A stretch of DNA of 8,985 bases from Actinomycetota bacterium (GTDB lineage Bacteria > Actinomycetota > Actinomycetes > Nanopelagicales > Nanopelagicaceae), in the NCBI GenBank assembly GCA_009702205.1, contig WLIM01000036.1:1-8985 (forward strand), read 5' to 3'. The notes under the pieces are model-generated. The model was not told the DNA's origin. It saw only the letters and a list, made by a program, of their open reading frames with translations, and did not search any database. The translations under genes were made by a program, and so were the position numbers. The stretch's first letter is position 1; each line of letters opens with the position of its first letter. Positions 1-6,633 of this stretch are shown piece by piece.

Positions 1-169
1 GGTCATTGGATCCGCACTTCAGATCGCAATGATTGCCTATGGATATGTAGTAACTCCGATGTATTTTATGGGCGCACTTTTTGGCTTTCTCTGGATTGCG
101 GCCTTTCTAGTGGGACGCAAGGGTGAGGCCATCCGAGCCGAACTTCTAAGGCAGAGACCCCTCAAATAA
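1..169 (+). CDS. DUF4233 family membrane protein, 3' end only
   Basis: Partial gene: the reading frame that begins at base 2 is open to a TAA at 167-169, giving about 55 C-terminal residues. The visible part has a hydrophobic run (about residues 1-17 of the fragment), a short PMYFMGALFGFLWIAAFLVG stretch that reads as a final membrane helix, then a basic cytoplasmic-looking tail (GRKGEAIRAELLRQRPLK). This pattern matches the C-terminus of DUF4233, a small actinobacterial membrane protein of unknown function that usually lies between folC and ndk, exactly the place seen here. The family call rests on pattern and context. The function is not known and I do not assign one. The start lies outside the window. 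Confidence 0.7.
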   Translation, partial: VIGSALQIAMIAYGYVVTPMYFMGALFGFLWIAAFLVGRKGEAIRAELLRQRPLK

Positions 170-186
170 CTAGGGAAATTCCTGGA

Positions 187-226
187 TTAAGAACTTTCCG
201 TCTACCGCATTAGACTAACGCCCGTG
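187..226 (+). promoter_or_regulatory. Candidate sigma70-type promoter giving leaderless ndk mRNA
   Basis: A -35-like TTAAGA (187-192) is followed after 18 bases by a -10-like TAGACT (211-216, fits TANNNT). Transcription would begin about 7 bases after the -10, which is the GTG start codon of ndk at 224. No purine-rich ribosome binding site precedes that GTG, so a leaderless transcript explains both observations. Leaderless mRNAs are common in Actinobacteria (established). The exact start site is inferred. Confidence 0.5.
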
Positions 227-658
227 AATTCCCAAAAAATAGAACGCACCTTAATCCTGGTCAAACCAGATGGCGTCCGTCGATCATTAGTAGGCGAAGT
301 TGTTCGACGTGTTGAAACTAAAGGTTATGAAGTTGTTGGTTTGAAAATGATTACACCAACTCGTGAAATTCTTGAAAAACATTATGCCGAACATGAAGGC
401 AAACCTTTTTACGAACCACTACTTGAATTTATGTTGTCAGGTCCTATCGTGGCAATGATTGCGCAAGGAAATCGTGTTATCGAAGGCTTCCGTAAATTAG
501 CGGGAACAACAGATCCAACAACTGCAGAGCCAGGAACTATTCGTGGCGATCTAGCTCGTGATCAAGGAACTAAAGTTGTTCAAAATATTGTTCATGGTTC
601 TGATTCACCAGAATCAGCTGCACGTGAAATTGCAATTTTCTTCCCCGAGTTAAATTAA
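224..658 (+). CDS. ndk: Nucleoside diphosphate kinase
   Basis: Transfers the gamma-phosphate of a nucleoside triphosphate, usually ATP, to other NDPs and dNDPs through a phosphohistidine intermediate, balancing nucleotide pools in the cytoplasm. The 144 residues are full length for the family. Visible signatures are the N-terminal ERTLILVKPDGV (nucleotide-binding Lys14), KPFYEPL around 60-66, GFRKLAG (88-94), the PGTIRGD loop (103-109, Arg107) and NIVHGSDSPESA, where His124 is the catalytic histidine and Asn121 a conserved pocket residue. The start is GTG at 224. It lacks a Shine-Dalgarno sequence, but the -10 box 7 bases upstream suggests leaderless translation, and no other start would leave the N-terminal strand intact. 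mreB follows 14 bases downstream, so ndk appears to lead the elongasome transcription unit. Nothing essential is missing. Confidence 0.97.
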   Translation: MNSQKIERTLILVKPDGVRRSLVGEVVRRVETKGYEVVGLKMITPTREILEKHYAEHEGKPFYEPLLEFMLSGPIVAMIAQGNRVIEGFRKLAGTTDPTTAEPGTIRGDLARDQGTKVVQNIVHGSDSPESAAREIAIFFPELN

Positions 659-672
659 GTGAAAGGTCTCAA

Positions 673-1716
673 ATGAGCAAAAAGAATCCAAATCGTATGT
701 CATTTATCGGAAGAGATATGGCTGTCGACTTAGGAACCGCTAATACATTGGTTTATGTTCGCGGTCGCGGAATTGTTCTAAATGAGCCAAGCGTTGTTGC
801 AGTAAACCAAGACACAGGCGGAATCCTTGCTGTTGGTCTTGAAGCAAAGCGCATGATTGGTCGCACGCCTGGAAACATCGTTGCGATTCGTCCACTTAAA
901 GATGGTGTTATTGCTGACTTCGACACAACAGAGCGCATGCTCCGTTACTTTATTCAAAAAGTTCATCGTCGCCGTTACCTAGCAAAGCCAAGAATTGTTG
1001 TCTGCGTTCCATCAGGTATTACCGGTGTTGAACAGCGCGCAGTTAAAGATGCTGGTTATGCTGCAGGTGCACGTAAGGTTTACATTATTGAAGAGCCAAT
1101 GGCAGCAGCAATTGGTGCAGGGCTCCCAATCCACGAACCAACAGGAAACATGGTTGTAGATATTGGTGGCGGAACAACAGAAGTAGCTGTTATTTCTCTT
1201 GGTGGCATCGTTACTGCGCTCTCAATTCGTGTTGGCGGCGACGAGCTAGATCAGGCAATTATTGATTGGGTTAAGCGCGAATACTCACTATTACTAGGTG
1301 AGCGCACTGCAGAAGAAATTAAGATGGCAATTGGTTCTGCATACCAACTTCCTGGCGAACCAGATGCTGAAATCCGCGGACGCGATCTTGCAACTGGACT
1401 TCCAAAAACTATTCGGGTTTCTGCAGAAGATATTCGCAAGGCACTTGAAGATCCAGTAAACCAAATTGTTAATGCCGTTAAGAGCACACTCGATAAGACT
1501 CCACCAGAACTTGCCAGCGATCTTATGGATCGTGGAATTGTTCTAACTGGTGGCGGTGCTTTGCTTCGTGGACTAGATGAAAGACTTCGCCACGAAACTG
1601 GAATGCCAGTTCATATTAGCGAACGTCCACTACAAGCAGTGGCTGAAGGTTCAGGTAAGTGCGTTGAAGAGTTCGAAGCCTTGGAAAAGGTTTTGATTTC
1701 TGAACCTCGCCGTTAA
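673..1716 (+). CDS. mreB: Rod shape-determining actin-like protein MreB
   Basis: Bacterial actin homologue whose membrane-bound ATP-dependent filaments direct the lateral-wall synthesis complex. At 347 residues it is full length. The actin-fold ATP site is complete: phosphate-1 loop DLGTANT (19-25), CVPSGITGVEQRA (111-123), EEPMAAAIGAGLP (140-152), phosphate-2 loop DIGGGTTE (163-170), GGDELDQAI (188-196) and adenosine motif LTGGGALLRG (291-300). Many family members begin at the equivalent of Met9 (MSFIGRDMAV). The start at 673 is preferred because GAAAGG (661-666) sits 6 bases ahead of it, adding a short basic tail (SKKNPNR) that might help membrane contact (inference). It lies 14 bases after ndk and 11 bases before mreC. 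MreB is absent from many rod-shaped actinobacteria that grow from the poles, so its presence suggests lateral-wall growth. Confidence 0.97.
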   Translation: MSKKNPNRMSFIGRDMAVDLGTANTLVYVRGRGIVLNEPSVVAVNQDTGGILAVGLEAKRMIGRTPGNIVAIRPLKDGVIADFDTTERMLRYFIQKVHRRRYLAKPRIVVCVPSGITGVEQRAVKDAGYAAGARKVYIIEEPMAAAIGAGLPIHEPTGNMVVDIGGGTTEVAVISLGGIVTALSIRVGGDELDQAIIDWVKREYSLLLGERTAEEIKMAIGSAYQLPGEPDAEIRGRDLATGLPKTIRVSAEDIRKALEDPVNQIVNAVKSTLDKTPPELASDLMDRGIVLTGGGALLRGLDERLRHETGMPVHISERPLQAVAEGSGKCVEEFEALEKVLISEPRR

Positions 1717-1727
1717 GGAGAAATAAA

Positions 1728-2672
1728 GTGGCAGGTGGTGGCAACAATCGCTCACGGCTTTTGCTTGTCATTCTTCTTGTTACTTCACTCTTCTTAATTA
1801 CTCTCGACTTGCGTGGCGTAAGTGTCACCAAGAATTCCCGCAATGCAACTCAATCTTTTCTTGCACCGATTCAGCGGGGAGTATCAGACCTCTTTTCGCC
1901 AGTCGGTAATCTCTTCTCTGATATTAAGAATTTTGGAAAGACTAAAGCCGAGCTTCGCGATTTAAAACGCGAGAATGCAAAGCTTAGAAAGAAAGTAATT
2001 CTAAATAAGGATACAACTGGTCAACTCAAGAAATTGAAGAACGTCTTAAATCTTGCTGGCAGAGGTAGCTACAAAGTTGTTTCAGCTCGAGTGATCGGTA
2101 AGGGCAGTTCATCAACATTTAGTCAGACCATAACAATTGATGCTGGTTCAAATGATGGCGTCAAAAAAGATATGACAGTCATGGGCGAACTTGGTTTAGT
2201 GGGAGTTGTTAAGAGCACCACTTCAACTTCAGCAATTGTTCTGCTCATGAACGACCCAACTTTTCGTATCGGTGTTCGAATCGCCAGAAGCCAGAGCATT
2301 GGCGTTTTAATGGGTGAAGGAGATAACAGTTACACGCTTCAGCTCTTGGATCCGTCGGGGAGTATTGAGAAAGATGATGTTCTGCTCTCGCTTGGCAGTG
2401 ATAACAACAAGCCTTTCGTTCCAGGTCTTCCGGTTGGTTATGTAAAAGATGTAAAGAACACAAGTGCAACTCTTACTCAAGAAGCGAGTGTCCGAAGCTA
2501 TTCAAATTTAGGAAGCCTTGGAGTTGTATCAGTAATTGTGAAGAGCTCTAATGGCGGACCGAAAGATGCACTGATTCCACGTCCAACACCAACTCCAACA
2601 ACAACCATTTATGTAACCCAATCACCAGCTCCAGAAGTTTCACCTTCACCGTCCAGCAAGGCTAAGAATTGA
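1728..2672 (+). CDS. mreC: Rod shape-determining protein MreC
   Basis: Single-pass membrane protein whose extracytoplasmic part scaffolds the elongasome and activates PBP2-RodA (family knowledge). The 314 residues show a short glycine/arginine N-terminus, one membrane helix (about 11-28), a charged coiled-coil segment (about 70-108, AELRDLKRENAKLRKKV) and then the paired beta-barrel MreC domain (about 115-272), with SNDGVKKDMTVMGELGLVGVV and GSIEKDDVLLSLG as typical stretches. The tail from about 277 is rich in Pro, Thr and Ser (RPTPTPTTT, SPAPEVSPSPSS) and looks disordered; such tails occur in other actinobacterial MreC proteins. Start is GTG at 1728 with a good AAGGAG (1715-1720, overlapping the mreB stop) 7 bases away. 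Its stop overlaps the start of mreD by 4 bases. Confidence 0.95.
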   Translation: MAGGGNNRSRLLLVILLVTSLFLITLDLRGVSVTKNSRNATQSFLAPIQRGVSDLFSPVGNLFSDIKNFGKTKAELRDLKRENAKLRKKVILNKDTTGQLKKLKNVLNLAGRGSYKVVSARVIGKGSSSTFSQTITIDAGSNDGVKKDMTVMGELGLVGVVKSTTSTSAIVLLMNDPTFRIGVRIARSQSIGVLMGEGDNSYTLQLLDPSGSIEKDDVLLSLGSDNNKPFVPGLPVGYVKDVKNTSATLTQEASVRSYSNLGSLGVVSVIVKSSNGGPKDALIPRPTPTPTTTIYVTQSPAPEVSPSPSSKAKN

Positions 2673-3190
2673 GTTGGTCTCGCGCCAGTTTTAGTGCGCT
2701 CTTACTACTTTTCTTCTTCGTCATTCAAGAATCTGCAATATCAAAAATCAATTTTCCAATATCTGGCTTCTCGCTTTATCTCTGCGTGCTTCTTGGGTTA
2801 ATGGCGCTAGAAGATAGATTTGGCGCAATTGCACTTGGCTTTATCGGTGGAATCATTCTTGATTTATCGCCATCTTCAGATTCACCTTTTGGGAAATGGT
2901 CACTGATTCTTACTCTGGTCGGATATCTCTTCTCGCGAAATCGCGAAAGCATTGGCGACTTCACAGAACGGCCACTTGCATTTGTTCTCTTTGTCTCCGC
3001 TGGAGCAACTGCGACACTGCTCATTTTTCTAATTTTTGGAATTATTCTCGGTGAAAACAATGGCGCAGTGCTAACTAACCTTCAGACGGTAATTGGTAAT
3101 GGAATCTGGACACTTTTGTTCTCATCCATCCTTCTTCCTGGCTTAGTTAAATTGCGAGAGTTCACGCTAACTTCTAGAGAGCGAATATGA
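2669..3190 (+). CDS. mreD: Rod shape-determining membrane protein MreD
   Basis: Small polytopic membrane protein that partners MreC in the elongasome; its molecular role is not well defined. The 173 residues are mostly hydrophobic, with about five to six helices (near 7-24, 31-46, 52-66, 78-89, 103-127 and 138-158). The family signature is visible as GFIGGIILDLSP (57-68), followed by FGKWSLILTLVGYL (74-87). The start is a TTG at 2669 that overlaps the mreC stop as TTGA. AAGG (2658-2661) lies 7 bases upstream, and the next in-frame Met is residue 45, which would remove the first helices, so TTG is the best choice. The stop overlaps mrdA (ATGA). Translation is probably coupled to both neighbours. 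No oddities beyond the rare start codon. Confidence 0.9.
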   Translation: MSWSRASFSALLLLFFFVIQESAISKINFPISGFSLYLCVLLGLMALEDRFGAIALGFIGGIILDLSPSSDSPFGKWSLILTLVGYLFSRNRESIGDFTERPLAFVLFVSAGATATLLIFLIFGIILGENNGAVLTNLQTVIGNGIWTLLFSSILLPGLVKLREFTLTSRERI

Positions 3191-5271
3191 GTCTTCGCTC
3201 CAGGTTAAATTTAGTAATTGTTCAAGCACTAATTATTTCATTGATGCTTGCGCTAACTGGGCGGCTTTTCTATCTGCAAGTTGCTGCGGGAATTAAATAC
3301 CGCGATGCGGCACTAAGTATTCAGAGCCGAGATGTTGTAAATCCAGCAATTCGCGGAGCAATAGTTGATAGCTCGGGAATTCCCCTAGTAATGGATAGAC
3401 CAGGAATGGTTATTTCGGTAGACCGCAGCAAGATCGACAAGTTGCCAGATAAGGGCACGGCAGTGTTGGCTCGAGTTGCGAAATTAGTTGGCAAAACTCC
3501 CGAGAATGTTTTTGTTGGCACCAGACTTTGCGGTGAATTGCCTGCTTCACAAAATGCAGGATGTTGGAAAGGAACTCGTTTCCAACCAATCCCGGTTACT
3601 CGAACTGCAACTAAAGAACAAGCACTTAAAGTTCTGGAGAATTCAGATCTCTTCCCGGGAATTTCTGCAATGTCAGTGCCAGTTCGCAGTTATCCATCGA
3701 TGGCCGGGGAGAACGGGGCACATGTCCTTGGTTATGTTGGATCTGTAAATGAAGAAGATTTATTGGATACTTCAAAGAATTATTATCGCGAAGAGACAAT
3801 CGGAAAAGACGGCTTAGAGTTTCAATACGATAAATACTTGCGTGGGCGCGCTGGAATTAAGACGGTAATTGTCGACCGCAAAGAGGCAGTCACAAAACAG
3901 GCGGTAAGCACTCAGCCAATCGCGGGATTTAATTTAGTGACAAATCTTGATGCCAGACTTCAAGCAGCAACTGAAAAAGCACTTGAAACTTCGGTGCGCA
4001 GAGCTCGTTCATTGGGAAACCGTGCAGATGGCGGTTCTGCAATTGTTATGGATGTTAAGACTGGAAAAATTCTGGCACTGGCCTCTTATCCAACTTACGA
4101 TCCAAATATTTGGCAGGTTGGTCTAACGCAGAAACAAGCAAAGAATTTATTTAGCGAAGCTGCGGGCGTTCCTGCGTTAAATCGACCAATGCAAGGCATG
4201 TATGCACCGGCTTCTACTTTCAAAGCAGTATCTGTGGTTGCGGCAATGAATGCTGGTTACGACATGAACGCTTCATATAAATGTCCGGCAAAGGTTCAAA
4301 TTGGTAATCGCGAATTCGCGAACTTCGAAGTGAAATCTCAAGGCACAATTAATATGAAGCGGGCAATTGCAATTTCATGCGACACGATTTGGTATCAAAT
4401 AGCCTATGACGAGTGGGTTAGAGATGGTGGCTTATCACCACACTCAGGTTTACATGATTATTTCTTTACTGCGGCAAGAGGCTTTGGCCTAGGGAAAATA
4501 ACCGGAATCGATCTGCCAAGTGAGGCCTCTGGGCGCCTTCCAGATCGCCAATGGAAAGAGAGCTTCTATAAACAAAATAAAGATTTTTATTGCAACTTTA
4601 AGAAGCGTGCTAAGAAATCAGATCTAACTGCATACCTAATTGAGATTGCTCGTGAGAATTGTATTGATGGAAATGTTCTTAGAGCTGGTGACGCTGTTAA
4701 CTTCTCAATCGGTCAAGGCGACACCTTATTAACACCGATTCAAATGGTTCAGTTATACGCAGCTATTGCAAATGGCGGGACTATCTACAAACCAGAAATT
4801 GCTCGAGCAGTTGTTAAACCAGGTGGGGAAGTAGTCAAAGAATTTCTGCCACAAGTTATGGCGACTAATGTGCTTTCAAAGAAATCTTCTAAATTCTTAC
4901 ATCAGGCTCTTCGCGCAGTAGTAACAGAAGGAACTGCGGCTGGAGTTTTCTCGGGATTCCCGGTAACGGTCGCAGGAAAAACTGGAACCGGTCAAGATTT
5001 AGGACATAACAAAGATGGTTCAGCAAAAGGTGATACATCTTGGTTCTCATCATTTGCACCAGTTGAAGATCCACAATATGCAGTTGTTATGGTTGTATCG
5101 CAAGGTGGATTCGGTGCCTCAGTTTCTGCAGTTGGTGTCCGCGATATATATGCGGCCTTGTATGGAGTTACTGGCGGAAAAATTGATCCGACAAAACAAA
5201 TTTTCCCAAATGGCGTGCCAAGCAAATTGCCTAAAGTTGATCCAAAGAACGCTAAGTTGGTTACGCCATGA
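3187..5271 (+). CDS. mrdA: Penicillin-binding protein 2 (elongasome DD-transpeptidase)
   Basis: Class B penicillin-binding protein that cross-links new peptidoglycan outside the cytoplasmic membrane, working with the glycan polymerase RodA encoded next. The 694 residues show an N-terminal signal anchor (about 8-33), a PBP dimerisation/pedestal region (about 50-240, with IRGAIVDSSGIPL at 55-67) and a transpeptidase domain (about 280-660). Catalytic motifs are all present: SxxK as S343-TFK346, SxN-position motif as S397-C-D399 (Asp in place of Asn, as in other PBP2 proteins) and KTGT at 598-601. The region 452-500, between the SxN and KTG motifs, holds an insert with RENCIDG (489-495), which resembles actinobacterial PBP2. 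Six cysteines (115, 126, 366, 398, 469, 492) all lie outside the membrane. ATG start overlaps mreD (ATGA), with GAGAG (3177-3181) just upstream; the stop overlaps rodA. Confidence 0.95.
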   Translation: MSLRSRLNLVIVQALIISLMLALTGRLFYLQVAAGIKYRDAALSIQSRDVVNPAIRGAIVDSSGIPLVMDRPGMVISVDRSKIDKLPDKGTAVLARVAKLVGKTPENVFVGTRLCGELPASQNAGCWKGTRFQPIPVTRTATKEQALKVLENSDLFPGISAMSVPVRSYPSMAGENGAHVLGYVGSVNEEDLLDTSKNYYREETIGKDGLEFQYDKYLRGRAGIKTVIVDRKEAVTKQAVSTQPIAGFNLVTNLDARLQAATEKALETSVRRARSLGNRADGGSAIVMDVKTGKILALASYPTYDPNIWQVGLTQKQAKNLFSEAAGVPALNRPMQGMYAPASTFKAVSVVAAMNAGYDMNASYKCPAKVQIGNREFANFEVKSQGTINMKRAIAISCDTIWYQIAYDEWVRDGGLSPHSGLHDYFFTAARGFGLGKITGIDLPSEASGRLPDRQWKESFYKQNKDFYCNFKKRAKKSDLTAYLIEIARENCIDGNVLRAGDAVNFSIGQGDTLLTPIQMVQLYAAIANGGTIYKPEIARAVVKPGGEVVKEFLPQVMATNVLSKKSSKFLHQALRAVVTEGTAAGVFSGFPVTVAGKTGTGQDLGHNKDGSAKGDTSWFSSFAPVEDPQYAVVMVVSQGGFGASVSAVGVRDIYAALYGVTGGKIDPTKQIFPNGVPSKLPKVDPKNAKLVTP

Positions 5272-6419
5272 GTATTTATTCACAACGCAGCCGCCGCGAT
5301 CGCCTTCGGGAGAACTTCGGGCAATTTGATCGATTATTAACATTTTCAGTTGCTGCACTATTAATTCTTGGAACTCTGCTTGTTTATGCTGCAACTAGAA
5401 ATTGGTTTGCCTCACAAGGCCTTGATCCGCAATATTATTTAAAGCGCCACGTCGTTAACATTTTAATTGGTGGCTTACTTGCCTATGGAACCACGCTAAT
5501 TGACTATCGATTACTGCGCGCCTATACGCCAATTGTTTGGGGCCTTGCTGTTCTTGGGTTGATTATTGTTTTGATTCCGGGGCTTGGCAGTGAAATTAAC
5601 GGAGCGAAAGCTTGGATTTCTTTCCCTGGTGGATTCCAAATTCAACCTGCTGAGTTAGCAAAAATTGGAATCATTGTTGGAATTTCCATGATTCTTGCCG
5701 AGAAGCGAGATCGTGATGCAAACCCAACGGATCAAGATGTAATTAAAGCTCTAGCAATAGCAGCCCTTCCCATTTTATTAATTTTGCTTCAACCCGATCT
5801 TGGAACCGTAGTAATTATCAGCGCAGCAATAGTTGCAATTATAGGAACTTCCGGGGCGCCAACTCGTTGGGTTGTTGGGTTACTACTTCTTGCCGTTGTT
5901 GGTGGATTCGTTGCAGTTCAAACCGGGGTAGTTGATAAGTACCAAGTTGCAAGATTGCAATCCTTTGTTGATCCATCTGCCGATCCACAGGCAACCGGAT
6001 ATCAGCTTCGCCAATCTAGAATCACAATTGGCTCCGGTGGAATTATTGGTAAAGGATTATTTAATGGACCACAAACAAATGGTCGATTTGTTCCGGAACA
6101 ACAAACTGACTTTATTTTCTCAGTTGCTGGCGAAGAGTTAGGTTTTATCGGCAGCGGATTTATTCTCCTTTGTTACACCTTATTTTTCTTACGGGCCTTT
6201 GCCATTGCACGAAGGACAAATGATTTATTTGGAAGGCTAGTCTGCGTAGGTGTAATCGCTTGGTTTGCATTCCAAACCTTTGAAAATATTGGAATGACGA
6301 TGGGTATGGTGCCGATGACTGGTGTCCCACTGCCATTTATCTCATATGGCGGATCTAGCATGTTTGCTAATTTGATTGGGCTTGGCCTTATTCAAAACGT
6401 CCATTTGCGCACCAGATAA
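5268..6419 (+). CDS. rodA: SEDS peptidoglycan glycosyltransferase RodA
   Basis: Polytopic SEDS-family enzyme that polymerises lipid II into glycan strands and works with PBP2 during elongation. The 383 residues carry about ten membrane helices after a basic cytoplasmic N-terminus. Family landmarks are NGAKAWISFPGGFQIQPAEL (111-130, with Trp116), QPDLGT (175-180), the long extracytoplasmic loop ending in PEQQTDFIFSVAGEELGF (276-293, with Asp281 at the position of the residue essential in other RodA proteins) and GVPLPFISYGGSS (352-364). RodA rather than FtsW is chosen because the gene is fused by overlap to mrdA within the mre cluster. ATG start at 5268 forms an ATGA overlap with the mrdA stop; a strong Shine-Dalgarno is lacking, which fits translational coupling. 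It is the last gene of the cluster, followed by a hairpin terminator. Confidence 0.95.
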   Translation: MSIYSQRSRRDRLRENFGQFDRLLTFSVAALLILGTLLVYAATRNWFASQGLDPQYYLKRHVVNILIGGLLAYGTTLIDYRLLRAYTPIVWGLAVLGLIIVLIPGLGSEINGAKAWISFPGGFQIQPAELAKIGIIVGISMILAEKRDRDANPTDQDVIKALAIAALPILLILLQPDLGTVVIISAAIVAIIGTSGAPTRWVVGLLLLAVVGGFVAVQTGVVDKYQVARLQSFVDPSADPQATGYQLRQSRITIGSGGIIGKGLFNGPQTNGRFVPEQQTDFIFSVAGEELGFIGSGFILLCYTLFFLRAFAIARRTNDLFGRLVCVGVIAWFAFQTFENIGMTMGMVPMTGVPLPFISYGGSSMFANLIGLGLIQNVHLRTR

Positions 6420-6437
6420 GAGTTTTAGCTAATAATT

Positions 6438-6481
6438 TTCGCCTGCTATGCGGGGGCGAAGTTGGTCTTTAGCCAACTTTT
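6438..6481 (+). terminator. Double hairpin after rodA, probable intrinsic terminator
   Basis: Two inverted repeats lie 19 bases after the rodA stop. The first pairs TTCGCC (6438-6443) with GGCGAA (6455-6460), and its inner part can close further (TGC with GCG around a TAT loop). The second pairs AAGTTGG (6459-6465) with CCAACTT (6473-6479) and ends in a short TTTT. They share bases 6459-6460, so only one can form fully at a time. The second has terminator form but a short T tract, so read-through into rne is possible. Confidence 0.6.
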
Positions 6482-6571
6482 AGGCAATACTTTCACCTAG
6501 CATTTCGCGCTCCGAGCGGCCTCACCTTCCAAAGTGAATCTGAAGGCCTTAATTACTCGAGGTAGCAGCAG

Positions 6572-6610
6572 ATGCAAAAGCTTTCAAAAGGAAGTTTTAA
6601 TTATTTTTAG
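6572..6610 (+). CDS. Possible 12-residue leader peptide upstream of rne
   Basis: An ATG at 6572 opens a 12-codon frame (MQKLSKGSFNYF) closed by TAG at 6608-6610. A ribosome-binding-like GAGGT (6559-6563) lies 8 bases upstream, a proper distance, and the stop falls 9 bases before the GAGGA site of rne. Translation here could therefore affect ribosome loading on rne, or cover the AT-rich stretch that RNase E might cut. A frame this short can arise by chance, so this is tentative. Confidence 0.25.
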   Translation: MQKLSKGSFNYF

Positions 6611-6633
6611 TTTTTAGATGAGGATTTAGTGTT

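Larger units (their letters stand above)
6420..6633 (+). promoter_or_regulatory. rodA-rne spacer, probable rne leader region
   Basis: This 214-base stretch holds no full gene. After the terminator-like hairpins it contains a GC-richer patch (6507-6548) in which GGCC at 6518-6521 can pair with GGCC at 6545-6548, enclosing a TCAC/GTGA inner stem (6522-6525 with 6534-6537). A mini-ORF (6572-6610) and an AT-rich run (6595-6616) follow, then GAGGA (6620-6624), the rne ribosome binding site, 9 bases before ATG. RNase E genes in other bacteria control their own mRNA through the leader (established for E. coli); the same role here is inference. I find no convincing -35/-10 pair. Confidence 0.45.

Noticed and set aside
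630..660. Possible mreB promoter inside the end of ndk (TTGCAA then TAAATT)
   Set aside because: The spacer is only 15 bases (or 19 with the next choice), the match is weak in AT-rich DNA, and mreB follows ndk by 14 bases with its own ribosome binding site, so co-transcription explains it.
3488..3748. Second open frame of 86 codons within mrdA
   Set aside because: Fully inside the conserved PBP2 frame, with no ribosome binding site or recognisable product.
4375..4386. PBP2 SxN motif reads S-C-D, suggesting an inactive enzyme
   Set aside because: Asp at this place is found in other functional PBP2 proteins, and SxxK and KTG are intact.
6576..6598. Hairpin AAAA-G-CTTTC / GGAAG-TTTT resembling a terminator before rne
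   Set aside because: Only a 5-bp core with a G-T pair plus A/T pairs and a bulge; too weak, and a terminator this close to the rne ribosome binding site is unlikely.
6420..6633. Possible tRNA or other known small RNA in the rodA-rne spacer
   Set aside because: No T-loop GTTCRANNC sequence or cloverleaf-compatible acceptor pairing is visible; the hairpins are better explained as terminator and leader.
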